From contig JAMXBB010000008.1 in assembly GCA_024138015.1 (NCBI GenBank), positions 40,906,590 through 40,970,589 on the forward strand: a stretch of DNA of 64,000 nt. The letters are read 5' to 3'. The stretch comes from Lumnitzera littorea (lineage: Eukaryota; Streptophyta; Magnoliopsida; Myrtales; Combretaceae). The notes beneath the pieces were generated by a model, which was not told where the DNA came from, made no database searches, and saw only the letters and a list, made by a program, of their open reading frames with translations. Positions 11,018 through 21,925 of the stretch are shown here, piece by piece (the stretch's first letter is position 1; each line of letters begins with the position of its first letter). Position numbers and translations under genes: made by a program.

Positions 11018-11977
11018 TGATAGGGAACACGGACCAATCAGGTGCTCCTAAGCTCGTTGGCTTGCTTAAATTGTTCACCGAGCCATCCAAGGTAAGTTGA
11101 ATGCTGAGCAGTGCATTCCACAATCCAATTTGACAAGTTACTTCACTTTTTCATATCCAGGAAGCTGCCAAAGAGAATAGCCGACGTGCAGAGCTAATCC
11201 CTTCAAAACATACCTACTTAAGCATTGAATCAGGACACTACCAAACACAACCATGTCGAAGCTAATCTATTAGTTGTCGGGAATCGACCCCTCGAAGCTA
11301 ATTTGAAAATGAGTCACCTATGAACCCATGCCTACCCAATCCTAACTGTCCAAACTGCCAACGCCAATGCCGATGCCGACCTTATCTAAACCTACCCCTG
11401 TTCGACTAACAGTGTCATTGGGACCACAAAATGAGCAAAGTGACGTGTATCCTGCCTTTTTCTAACATTCACACTGTCCTTTCTGCAACTGGATAATCTT
11501 TCTAAAATTGGATAATCTTTTTGCACAATTACATTGATACCCCTATAAATTATTCCCCTTTTTCTTAATTAGTAAGAATCCTTTTTGTAATTTACTCTAA
11601 CCTAGAATTTACCCTGATTAGGTCTTATAAATACTTGTATATTATAATAGTTGCAATAGACGATACATTGGATTTTCAGACATACACGCTTAAGCTAAGT
11701 ATTCTATTGCTTTATTACTTACTCTTGAGCTACTCTTATCTAGCCTATTGAGTGTGGACTAGTGGCAAATGACCTCCGATGATACTTGTACATCATATCA
11801 AGTGTGACTCGAGCTTGTATAAAGTGTTAATGCATCATATCCATCGTCGATGTATAGGGACCTGTGCTTAACCCGCAACTCTCGTTTACTTTTTTGAACC
11901 ATTTTGCAATCTAGACATACGCCCTTTGGTTCGTGAAATCTCAGGTATCAAATGTTCATCCCCGCTAGACCGTATCA
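11018..11977 (+). repeat. Gyp-A1 3' LTR
   Basis: This LTR runs TGATAGGG...CGTATCA and is followed immediately by CAATC. It is slightly longer than the 5' LTR, partly from a small duplicated 'ttggataatcttt' stretch near 11,490-11,520. The TATA box is at about 11,624-11,634. Confidence 0.9.
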
Positions 11978-12132
11978 CAATCTCTCTAGCCTGCAAGCAC
12001 CATCCCCCAAGTTTTCTTTGACTCAGATTGAATCTTCTTAGTTAAGGACTAATTTTCCCTATCCTTCTCACAAGCCAGTAGCTTGAAGCCTTCTATAGAT
12101 GAGGTCTCCCACATTGAACTCTTTATTCCTAT
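11978..12132 (-). pseudogene. Tat-1 integrase C-terminal fragment
   Basis: The minus-strand translation reads …RNKEFNVGDLIYRRLQ…, then …GKLVLN…ED…, then …LGDGACRLE…. This matches the conserved C-terminal end of Gypsy integrases (KxxxFxVGDLVLRR … GKLxPNWEGPYKV … GAYRLE). Only about 50 residues remain, with internal stops. It is bounded on the left by Gyp-A1 and on the right by the Ogre-type element. It shows that Tat-1 pol runs leftward past both insertions. Confidence 0.75.
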
Positions 12133-14287
12133 TAAGCCTAAATCTTAGGTTTTCATTTCCTTAATCCGATTTATATCAAACCATATACTTATTCGATATA
12201 AACCTTAGATTAAGAATTAAGGAAAATCTAGTTTCTTATTGAAAAATACTTGGAGTTGTCATTAACTAGTATCAGGAAAAGAGTTAAATTATAACCAATC
12301 GAATGGATTTATTATAACTTAGCTACCGATTTTTTATAAAACTAATTTTTGAAAAATGATTTCGAAAATCGAAGTTTTTTTTATCTAGAGACTAACCTAT
12401 TAAACCTTAAACAGATACCACCTTAACTTTTCAAATTTAAATTTATTTTTCAATATACCATTTTAAATTAAAAGAACGATTTATATTTTACAAGTAAAGA
12501 ATTAATGAATTATATTTATTTACAAAAGAATTTTAAAAACTAATTATTTAAAAAGGGGAAAGATATTTTTTTTTTCTTATTTTAAGTCGCCTTGTAATAG
12601 TGTACAGGTGCCTACATTACCCATCATTTGGGACTAAACCTCCACAGTTTGTTTCGTAAAACATTAATAGGTTGATCTCTTTTATTTTGGAAAATAGTTG
12701 GGTTTATGTTTTATCCATAGTGTTTTTATTTAAATAAAATTCTAAAAACAAGGTCCTAAATTCATGTTTTTCATTTTTTGAAAATTCTAAAAGAAAGCCT
12801 AATTATGAAAAAAAGGTTGATTTACTTTATTTTGTAAGTGATAAAATTCATTTTGAAAACCAAGTTTCTATGTAAAATTTTTGTTTTCAATTCCTTTTTT
12901 TTTTTATTAAGGCAAGAAAGAGAAAGGAGAGGAAATAAATATATAAATCTATAAAAACTTGATATGAAAAAGGTTTTAAATCTTTTTTTAAAATTTTTTT
13001 CCTTTTTTTAAATTTTACTTATTTTTTCTTTTTTTCATAAATAACTTATAAAATAAAAATAAAAAATAAAAAAATAATAAAGAAACAAAGAAGGCCAAAC
13101 CAAGGGAGAATTTGCTAGTCAACAAAGCAAGGTCCATCAACTTCGGGTCATGTCATCTAACCCGATCACGTGCCACGCATGTGTATAGCTAAGGGATGAA
13201 GGCAGATAGCTGCAAAGGGTGCTCTGGGGGACCTTTTTAAGCGAATTTGAGGTGGGTAAAGGTGCCTTTGTTTATTTTGGATTCAAAATTATGGGTATAG
13301 GTGAAGTGTCACTACATTTAGTAGTCATTTGTTGGTGATTTGTGTTTGGGCAATTGATAGCTATAGTGGTGGTCACATGTAGGTGTTACGTAAGACAAAA
13401 GGGTGGTCGCATCTTATGTTTTTAAGTGTAAGGAGTTCAATCATATGCTTATTTTGGTATGGGAAGTGGTGGTTCGTAGTGTTTCGCCACTAGTAATAGG
13501 TAACAATTAAGGTTTTGGCAACGTAGCTTTAGTTGGATAGCTAGAGGGCATGGCTCAAGTTGAAATTCATGGCATTGGAGAGCTCTAGACACAAGGAGCT
13601 CAGCCGTGTAGTCAGTCGTGCTTGAGTTATTTTAATCTTAACATCATCTTAGAGAGAGAGTGTATGTCAAAACCCTGAAAAGAAAAATTAGTGATTATAG
13701 TTTAGATGGGTGTTTCCTAGTAGTGCTTCTTGATCAACTACAATCCTTAGTCCTTTATTTATACTAATTGAGCTTCTAGTTTACATGGAAAGTCCATTGA
13801 TTCATCAAATTCGAGAATCACAATGAATGGGTCTTGACCAAATATAATTCTGAATTCAACGAATATGATATGATTTTATGTGTTTTCAATGGTCAAAAGA
13901 ATCCCCATGAGGCTTGTTCTTGCTAAAACAAGCAATTAAAAGCTTCAATTTTGCATGAATCATAAAAATTTAAGGTGGAGCAAAATCCGGGTATTGAGGG
14001 TTTTTTTTTTTTCAACTCACACTTTGACTCTCTTAATGATCGAACTTAGTCATGTTCGTAGCTTCCATTCGTAGTACTCCATGTTTACTTCACGATTTCA
14101 CCATTAATTTGGTGAAATCACAAAGGAACAAAGTTAAAAAAAAAAACGAATGCAAAGTGAGATGTATGAGCATGGAAATCATGAGAAACATTGGGAATTT
14201 GTGAGAAAGTGAAGGAAATTAATCATGTCTACCAATGACAGTCTGACACAAAAAAGTTTAAAGTAAGAATAAAAAAAAAATGGCATG

Positions 14288-14375
14288 CAATGCTTGCTGC
14301 AAGAGTCGAACCTAGGTCCTTTATCATGTACATGTACAGAATTTAAGTGCCCAACCAATTGGACTATTAGCACGT
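14288..14375 (-). other. tRNA-like segment inside the Ogre-type LTR
   Basis: On the minus strand TAGTCCAATTGGTTGG resembles a polymerase III A box. About 45 nt further AGGTTCGACTC resembles a B box. Spacing and order fit a tRNA or the head of a tRNA-derived SINE. A clean cloverleaf is not evident by eye, so this is probably a relic rather than a working tRNA gene. Confidence 0.35.
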
Positions 14376-14548
14376 ACCCTGTATTTTAGTGCAAACAAAA
14401 TGTATATAAGGATAATAACTTAAGGTTAATTTAAAAAGAACTAACTAAATAAACTCATAATGATCCATAAAAACATTGTTAAAATTAAAGAAAAATTTAT
14501 TCCTAAACTATTTTTATCTCTTTTTTTTATTTATTTACACAAAGATTT

Positions 14549-14565
14549 ATATATATATATATATT
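14549..14565. repeat. (TA)n microsatellite
   Basis: A short run of alternating T and A lies inside the Ogre-type LTR. Confidence 0.8.
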
Positions 14566-14889
14566 TAAGATTTTTCTTAGTTTTTTAATTTTTTTTTTTT
14601 TTGTATTTTTGAATTTGGACTCTTTTCCTTTATTCTAAAAAGTAATAAAATTATAAAGGTAAAAAATGAGGTGTCTACAGTTGTCCCTTTTTATGATAAC
14701 ATTTGAGTAAAACTTTGTCACCAAGACAAAGTTTTTGCCTCAAGGATGAACTTACCTTAAGTAGCACTATAAAACGCTAACTATCTTAGGCCTAATCCAT
14801 TGGGGATTTGGTGAAAGGGGAAAGAAAATGTTCCTTACGAAAAAGATGAAAGAATAAATGCATGCCCTTGAAAATAGGTTGAACCCTAA

Positions 14890-15345
14890 AGATACTATCT
14901 TAGATGGACAGTAAAATGGTAAATGACCATCTTAGATTGATGGAAAAAAAAAAAAACTTTGTCATTAAAAGAAAAAATTATCACCATCTTGGATTGATGG
15001 ATAAAGCAAACACTTGAGTACCATCTTGAATTAATGGGCTTTAGCAAAAACTTGAGCACCATCTTAGATTAATGGGCTTAGCACCATCTTAAATTAATGG
15101 GTTTTAGCAAAAACTTGAACACCATCTTAGATTGATAGGTTTAACACCATCTTAGAATGATAGGTTTTAACAAAATCTTAAACATAGCACCATCTTGGAA
15201 TGATGGGCTTAGCATCATCTTAGATTGATTGGTTTTAACAAAAACTTGAATATCATCTTGGATTGATGAGCATAGCACCATCTTAGATTAATGGGCTTTA
15301 ACAAAAACTTGAGCACCATCTTAGATTAATGGGTTTTGATTTCCT
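14890..15345. repeat. Minisatellite in the Ogre-type 3' region
   Basis: About a dozen copies of a 19-nt core, CACCATCTTAGATTRATGG, recur every 26-60 nt. Most alternate with 'gctttagcaaaaacttgag'. Copies start near 14,926, 14,982, 15,021, 15,058, 15,080, 15,121, 15,149, 15,188, 15,214, 15,250, 15,276 and 15,314. It lies between the last gag trace and the polypurine tract, a place where Tat and Ogre elements often grow tandem repeats. Confidence 0.85.
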
Positions 15346-17429
15346 TTAAAATAACTTTCTCTACTGTACAATTTTTTTGACTAAATTAACCTCAAGGGCC
15401 GATTTAAGAGAGAGAGATTAAAGCCAGTTGTTTGAGACTCGAATTAGTAAAGATTAACTTTAAACTTAGATGGAAACCTTGGATTAGACATTAGGGATTG
15501 AGTCCCTTTTTATTTGAACTTGGAAGAATATTTAAAAACTAATAAAAATGGTCACTAAGACTAAGTAGGAAGAAGAACCGGACTAGGACTCATGATGAGA
15601 CAAGATCTTAGAAAAATTCTCGAAAGTGAAGAAAATTGGCACTAGGGCCAAAATAGCTTAAGCTAGATAAAAAGACCAATTTAAAATTAACTTAAGGAAA
15701 ACTTTTCCTTTTCTCTTCTCATATTTCTTCTTCTTTTTTTTCTTTTCTGTATTTTTTTCTTTTTTAAAAAAAAAATTGCTAACAAGTTTAGGTTCATCAT
15801 ATTCAAGAGCGTCTTCTTTTCTTGAGCTACTCTACTTTTCTCTTCGATGCCCTAGTTTCAATCTCAAGGAAAGTGATCCTTCAGTGTCATTTGGGGTGAT
15901 CGCAAGAGCAATAACTATTCTTGAAGACTCTTCAAATGTCTTTTAGTCATAAGAATGATATCTCATTATTGATTAGTTTAGTCTAAGAGGGCTTCTTTAC
16001 CTTCTCTTAGTTCAAATTTTCACTCTTGACTACAATTTCAAAAATTATAGTCTATTTTTTAAATGATACATATTAATCAATTTGTTAGGTCTTTTTTAGA
16101 TTGTAATATACTATAGGCTTTTGGTCCTCGGTTTCAAAAATGGATATTAATGAAGTACATTTTGAAAGAATCGCTTTTTAATCCAGGCTTATAAGTTAAG
16201 AACCTTATAAGTGAAACTAAAATTATGCTTACCCTAATTTTAAAAGTAACTTTTACCAAGGATAAGTTATTTTCTCCAATCAAAAGGGCTTTTAAGAAAA
16301 GATAGAATCGTAGGTGGGCCTTGATTTACAAGAGGAGTGAATTTTGGGGTCTTAGGTTCTCATTTCAAATAATAGGCCTTACTTCAGGAATAAGCCTTCT
16401 GAAGTATATGCCCTTAATTCTTTCAGGTTAAAGGGTTTTCAAGTCGATCACCTTATTTTGGTAGTTTTTTTTTTCGGGCTTTTCACTACTTCTTTCAAAT
16501 TTTCTCATATTCCTTTTTCCCTCTCTTTCTTTATTTCTTCTTTTTTTTATTTTTTCAAATTGCCCTAAGATAAAGGCGATCCTTCCTTCTTTATATGACT
16601 TCACGTGTATGTGGTTTGTATAGTGTTTAAGATGGGAGTTCTTCTTCATCTTAAAGGAAATAAATTATCGATGGTGATAATTACCATTGAATTGATGCAA
16701 CTAGAGCAAGCGCAAATTAATTATAACCTTTTTTACTGATTTATGCCCTTAAACTCCTATTTGTCCCATTATGTGATGGTCTTGATAGTGCTTAGTTTTG
16801 AAAATACTCTATTCAAAGGCTCAATGGGGTTGATAAGGGATTCTGTGTTTAGGATATTGAAAAATAAATGCCTAACGTCATTTTGATTCATGTATCAAAT
16901 TCAAGATAAACTTCCTTTAAGAAATGAGTTTGATATCCTCACTTTAATGTCACTTCAACTCTCAAGATGTATTTTAGGATTGGTGTTTGAGATTCAGCTT
17001 GTCTCTTTTCGTTCTAAACTTTTAAAACGAAATACCAAGAATGTATGTTCATTTGCCCCAATAAAAAAAAAAAACATATATTCAAGAGACATAGAACTTT
17101 TATTTAGGAAATTTTTTACATTACAAAGCACTTTGAACTTTCTTTAATAATTGCCCTTCATTGTCTAGTTTCTGTCAAAGTACACTAGTTTCCCTTGATT
17201 TAAACTCTTGCCCTTATTCCATTTAGACGTTCTTATCATGTTAATGTATGACCTAACGTATTGTGAAGGAACATTTACCTTAACCTTTGGTCCATTAAAG
17301 TTGGTAAAGTCTATTTGAAGTAACATATTATCAATTAGATCTTAAATCTTATGCTCCGATTTCTAGCATTCTTCTATAGATTGAACCATCGGGTACATGT
17401 GATATTCACACGATGGGCCAAGATCCGAC
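15346..17429. other. Unassigned 3' part of the Ogre-type element
   Basis: About 2 kb of AT-rich sequence with long T runs. I looked on both strands for RT (YxDD), protease (DSG/DGG) and integrase motifs and saw none. A weak trace of the post-gag region of Ogre (a decayed cysteine/histidine stretch) may lie at about 17,290-17,430 on the minus strand. Confidence 0.4.
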
Positions 17430-18520
17430 CTTTAGAGCTTGTGTCTAGGTAGAGGGGGTGCATGGCTTCACATTCCTACCTCTCTCAATTGATGAAGGAG
17501 TTGAGTTATTAGGATCAAAATTGGAGTTAGATGCTTTTTTAGCATTTTTGTTTCAAAGCTTACTGAATTTATAGCCATTTTGGGACTTATTGAGGAAATC
17601 TATTCTTCAGCTAATTTTCCTGTCCTTATTGCCTCCTCTATGTGACTGCCTATTGAAACTATACCTACAAATCTAGTGATTAATTGTTTTAGGAGACAAT
17701 TAAAATACGACACATTTAGTATTTAGATAAACGCCTTAATTAGTTCTTTTTCTAATAAAGGGGAGGTGATTTTAGTTGCCATGCCCCTCCATCTTTAGGC
17801 ATATTCCTTTAAGGTCTCATTGTCATTTTTCCTCATATTGCTCAAGTCCTAAATAGATAGTGATATCTTCACACTAGACTTGTAATGTACAAAGAATGCC
17901 CAAGCTAACTTGTCACATGCATCAACTTACCTTAAATCTAATCAGGCATACCAAGACAAGGCTGGCCCAGTGAGGTTGTCCTAAAATGTTTAAACCAATC
18001 ACTACTCATTTTGAATGTAACAAGCCATTTTGTATAGATACAGCTTGATGTTGAGCTTATGGCACCTAGTCCCATCATATTTCTTAAAGTCTAGTACTTT
18101 GAATTCTTCAAGATAGGCCTCAATTTCATATAGAAAAAAGTTGGTGATGCCAACCTGCTCAAATTCATCATAACTTTTAAATGCCTTCATAGTCTCATCA
18201 ATTTGTTGTCTCAACTTTCTTTCCCATTCTTTAAGATTGTCTTAACTAAGCCCTAAGCTAATTGGTCTTGAAGTGAACAGTCCCATATTACCTTTAAAAA
18301 AATCATGATTTAATGTTGGCTTGACTTTTGGGAATTCAATAGCTTTTTTCCCCTACCAATGCTCTTTATTTGCTGGTCTTGTTACTCTAAGCAAAGTTAT
18401 GTTGCCAAGCATGAAGTTCATCTATTTAACCACTTTTAATATAGTTTGCTCTAAATAACGAATCCTCACTTCAGCAGGGTTAGTGCTATTAAGGTTATCA
18501 TTATTGCTACTATTGGCCAT
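17430..18520 (-). pseudogene. Ogre-type gag (broken)
   Basis: The minus-strand start is ATG at 18,520 (MANSSNNDNLNS). A region rich in N and polar residues is followed by the gag core: …FKVLDFKKYDGTRCHKL… (about 18,040-18,100), the counterpart of the F-K-x-P-D-F-x-K-Y-x-G-T motif of Tat/Ogre gag. Further on come …SVKISLS…DLSNMRKNDNETLKEYA… and RWRGMATKI…PLLEKELI… (about 17,760-17,880), which match the second conserved half. Several in-frame stops are present. It lies directly downstream of ORF1, as in Ogre elements. Confidence 0.75.
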
Positions 18521-18540
18521 TTCTCTTGATAACAATCCAT

Positions 18541-19049
18541 ACTTGTTAACAACTCTCTAATTTTTTTTCTAGTTATTTATTTATTTATTTTGAAAAACCA
18601 CTTTTCTTTTTTAGAGAAAGAAAAGGACTTATTTAAAAAAAAAAAATAGGTAGTGAAATACAAGAATAAGGGTGATTTACATAGTTAGAAGTTGTGAGAA
18701 AGGAATGGAAAAACATATATAAGGGAATAGGAGCCTAAAGACTACATATTTACAATCAATCACTGATAATCTATAAGTATTTAAAAAGTTTCCTACAAGA
18801 AATATAATCCTAAGAATCTATAAGTGATAATTGACAAAAGAATTAGAAGTCTACTCGGAGAAATTTTCCTTTTTATTTTTATTTTACAAAATTATTCGAA
18901 CATAAGCTAACAAAGTCAATAATGAATTTACTTTTAAAGATAAGAGAAATAAAAAATGCAATATGAGAACATACAGATGCAGAGAGGGGAGTTAGCAAAG
19001 TGACTATGACATGGCAAAAAAAATGATTTTTATTGCATCTTTAAAGTTT
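18541..19049. other. Spacer between ORF1 and gag of the Ogre-type element
   Basis: AT-rich sequence with A and T runs. No coding pattern was recognised. Confidence 0.4.
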
Positions 19050-20036
19050 CCAATACATTATTCAAAATTTATTACAAACAACCCCTAAAGTCTATATCTT
19101 CTTTTTTTTTTTTTTTTTTTTGGTATCCTAGCTCCTCTTCCATCTTCTTTCTCTTCTTCAACTCAATTGCCTTAGTCCATCTAGCAACCCGGGAGATATC
19201 TTCAATATGGAACTTCTGGAAAGCTATGACCCAATAATAAGTAGCAACATCTTTAGAGGGTTCAATGATGGTAGTAAGCACACCAATGGGATTCATCTTT
19301 TGGATGCCTTTCCTTTGAAAGAAGTTTGTGGCTTTGTGCATTGCTAATAAACTAGATCATAGTAAGGCCATATTAGTCTTTAATTCTCCATTTTTCTCTT
19401 CTCTAAGATAGTTGAGTGACCTAGCCTACTCAGCTAATAGCATTGGGATATAAGAGTTTCCTTTTAAAAATTAGGTTACCAGCTTTGCAATTCCATGATT
19501 TACATAAAATACCCCATTAGGAAACAAAATAGTCCCAATTGCTTCCAAACTTCAAAGATAGAATAAAAGGGTTTTTTATTATAGATGTATGAGGTCGTGA
19601 ATCAAGTGAAGAGATTGTCTATCCTAATGATTCTCTAGTAGGAATTCCCTAATATTTTACATATTTTACATTCATGAAGGCCTAAGAGTCTATTGAAAAT
19701 CTTTATAAACCCAACTGTAATATCCGAAACATACCATTTTTAAATAGATGAGATCCCTAACAAATGGGAGCATTCCTTAATAGTCGGTCTTAAACAAAGT
19801 GAACAAAAGTAAAAGGTCGACATTCTTAGCTCTTTGAAATGGACTAAAGCCTGCACCATGGTAGTGTTGATTTGAACTTTGAGTAGTGAAACAATGGACC
19901 CAATTTTGTCTTATATGATTTTCTGTTAGTTTGGATTAAAAAACTAAAACCATCTTTCGAGTATTCTCTTGGGTTCCAAAGGCTCGTGAATATGAATTTC
20001 CTTGAAAAGGGTCAAAGTGAGAGAGGAACTAGCCAT
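19050..20036 (-). pseudogene. Ogre-type ORF1 (broken)
   Basis: The minus strand has ATGGC at 20,036 (MASSSLTLTLFKEIH…) after an A-rich leader. The translation continues with …KIGSIVSLLKVQINTTMVQALVHF…, …RMSTFYFCSLCLRPTIKE…SHLLGIS…, which matches the start of the ORF1 protein found upstream of gag in Ogre elements (pattern YGxLLxLL…ALxxFxDPxxRCFTF…PTLEEY…LLG). The C-terminal part is a lysine-rich stretch at 19,072-19,341. Multiple stops interrupt it. ORF1 function is not established; its presence is a lineage marker. Confidence 0.65.
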
Positions 20037-20625
20037 TTTCTATAAAAAAAAAAAAAAAAAAAAAACAAAGATGAAATGATGATTGCATCAATACTATCAT
20101 ATTTACATGGGAATTTCACTAATATTTTACAAAGAAAATATTTGTAGGGAATAGATTAGAAACTTCATAGTTAAATTTTTTATATTTTTTGGATCTTACC
20201 ACATCATGTTTATTTGCTAATTTTGAAAAAGGGTTCATATATGTAATTACTGTAGATTTTAAAAGTCCTTAAGCTCTATAACCTTATGCGCTTTCAAAGA
20301 AACAGTTCATTGGTCACATCAAGACTTGAGTTGGATAGCCTAATTAATCCCAAGCGGTAGCTACATCACTATACCTAAAGCCCACATAATGAGCTCTCTC
20401 CGCCCCCTACCCAAGCGTCTTAGGGTCCTAAAACGGCTTGAGTCTGACCTTTCTACCATGCATCCTTTATGCAATCATTCCCTTAATATCCCAAGTATAT
20501 TGCATGGAAAAGTAAATGTTACAATTAAAACAAAGAATATTTACAAGAAAAGAAACACAAAAAATGACATGGATATTTTGAAAATTCAATTTAATTTCAG
20601 AAAGTTATGTAGTTAACCTTCTTGA

Positions 20626-20646
20626 CATCCCTAATAAAGTCGCCAA
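20626..20646 (-). other. Ogre-type primer-binding site
   Basis: The minus strand reads TTGGCGACTTTATTAGGGA a few bases after the LTR end. It resembles the TGGCGACTC...GGGGA primer-binding site (tRNA-Arg) used by Ogre-like elements, with a few transitions. Confidence 0.6.
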
Positions 20647-20651
20647 GCTAT

Positions 20652-21925
20652 TGAGTCTGAATTTTTAGCTTTCATATATTTTCCTTAATCCGATTTATAT
20701 CGAATCCTATACCCATTTGATGTAAACTCTCAACTAAAAATTAAGGGAAATCAAGTTTTTTATATATATTTTGAAAATACTTAGAGTTACCACCTGACCG
20801 GGATCGAGAAAGGAGTCAAGTTATAACTAATTAAGTGAATTGGTTATAACTTAATTACCTATCTTTGATAAAACCAATTTTTGAAAAATGATTTTGAAAA
20901 CTAAAGTTTTTTAGATCCAAGGACTAACCTATTAAACCCTAAACAAGTAGTACCTTAACCTTTCAAATTTAAATTTATTTTTCAATATACCATTTTAAAT
21001 TGAAAGAATGATTTATATTTTATAAGTAAAGAATTAACAAATTATATTTATTTAAAAAAGAATTAAAAAAAACTAATTATTTAAAAAGGGAGGGGGGAGG
21101 GAAATAAATTTTTTCTTATTTTAAGTCGTCTTGTAATTGTGTATGAATGCCTACATATCTGCTATTTTGGATAAGATGTCCATAATTCGATTAGTAAAAC
21201 ATTAATGGGTTAATCTCTTTTATTTTGACAAACAGTTGGGTTTACATTTTATCCGTATTGTTTTTATTTAATGAAAATTCTAAAAACAAGGTCCTAATAT
21301 GGTGTTTTTTATTTTTTGAAAATTCTAAAAGAAAGCCTAATTTTGAAAAAAAAAAAAAAAGTTGATTTGCTTTATTTACTTGGAAAATGATTATTCTAAG
21401 TGATAAAATTCATTTTCAAAACAAGTTTCTACGTAAATTTTTGTTTTCAATTCCCTTTTTTTTTTATTCAATAGAAAAAGAGGAAAGAAAGGAAATAAAT
21501 AAATAAATAAATTTGTAAAAACATGATATGAAAAATGTTTTAAGTCTTTTTTTATCGTTTTTCCTTTTTTTAATTTTTTTATAAATAACCTATAAAACAA
21601 AAAAAAAAAAAGAAAAGAAAAGAAAAAGAAACAAAGAAGGCTAAACCAGGGGAAATTCGTAGGTCAATAGAGTAAGGTCCATCGGGTCCAAGTCGAGTCG
21701 TTAGACCCAGTCATGTGCCATACACGTATGGCTAAGGGATGAAGGCAAGTGGCTATAAGGGTGCTTTAGAGGACGTTTTTTAGCGAATTTGATGTAAGTA
21801 AGGGTGCCTTTATGTATTTTGGATTGAAGAAGATGGGTGTAAGGAAAGTGACATTGCATTTGGTAGTTGTTTGTTAGTGATTCGTGTTTGAGCAGTTGAC
21901 GGTGATGACAGTGATCACATGTAGG
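20652..21925 (-). repeat. Ogre-type 5' LTR, truncated
   Basis: It aligns with 12,133-13,385, from TGAGTCTGAA on the left to 'cacatgtagg' on the right. The outer 1.3 kb (counterpart of 13,386-14,679) is missing, and the next base already belongs to Tat-1 RNase H. Confidence 0.75.

Larger units (their letters stand above)
5852..11977 (+). mobile_element. Gyp-A1, full-length Ty3/Gypsy retrotransposon
   Basis: Both LTRs start TGAYAGGG and end CRTATCA. The element is flanked on both sides by the perfect 5-bp duplication CAATC (5,847-5,851 and 11,978-11,982). A decayed initiator-Met-tRNA primer-binding site follows the 5' LTR and a polypurine tract precedes the 3' LTR. gag, RT, RNase H and integrase follow in Gypsy order with many stops and frameshifts; a protease is not seen. 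The same family is present as Gyp-A2 on the minus strand. It is inserted in the integrase end of Tat-1. Confidence 0.92.
12133..14679 (-). repeat. Ogre-type 3' LTR, about 2.5 kb
   Basis: The minus strand runs TGTAGACACC...(CA, decayed to TA at the left end). The first 1.25 kb from the left aligns with 20,652-21,925; the remaining 1.3 kb has no partner in the window because the other LTR is truncated. It is AT-rich with long T and A runs. Confidence 0.7.
12133..21925 (-). mobile_element. Ogre-type Ty3/Gypsy element with ORF1 and gag, no recognisable pol
   Basis: Direct repeats 12,133-13,385 and 20,652-21,925 are LTR copies. The left one extends to 14,679, where the minus strand starts TGTAGACACC, a start typical of Ogre-like LTRs, preceded by a purine-rich tract. 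The minus strand then has a primer-binding site TTGGCGACTTTATTAGGGA (tRNA-Arg type, as in Ogre elements), ORF1, gag, an unassigned region with a minisatellite, and the 3' LTR. I do not see protease, RT, RNase H or integrase. The right LTR lacks its outer half and abuts Tat-1 RNase H, so a deletion removed that end and the flanking Tat-1 sequence. Only one TSD candidate (CCTAT, 12,128-12,132) remains. Confidence 0.75.

Noticed and set aside
14890..15345. CRISPR-like array
   Set aside because: Repeats vary, spacing is irregular and the spacers are themselves repeated; it is a minisatellite in a plant retroelement.
16428..17147. Frames of 73 and 85 residues in the Ogre-type 3' region
   Set aside because: Lysine/phenylalanine-rich from AT-rich DNA; no conserved motif and no partner copy.
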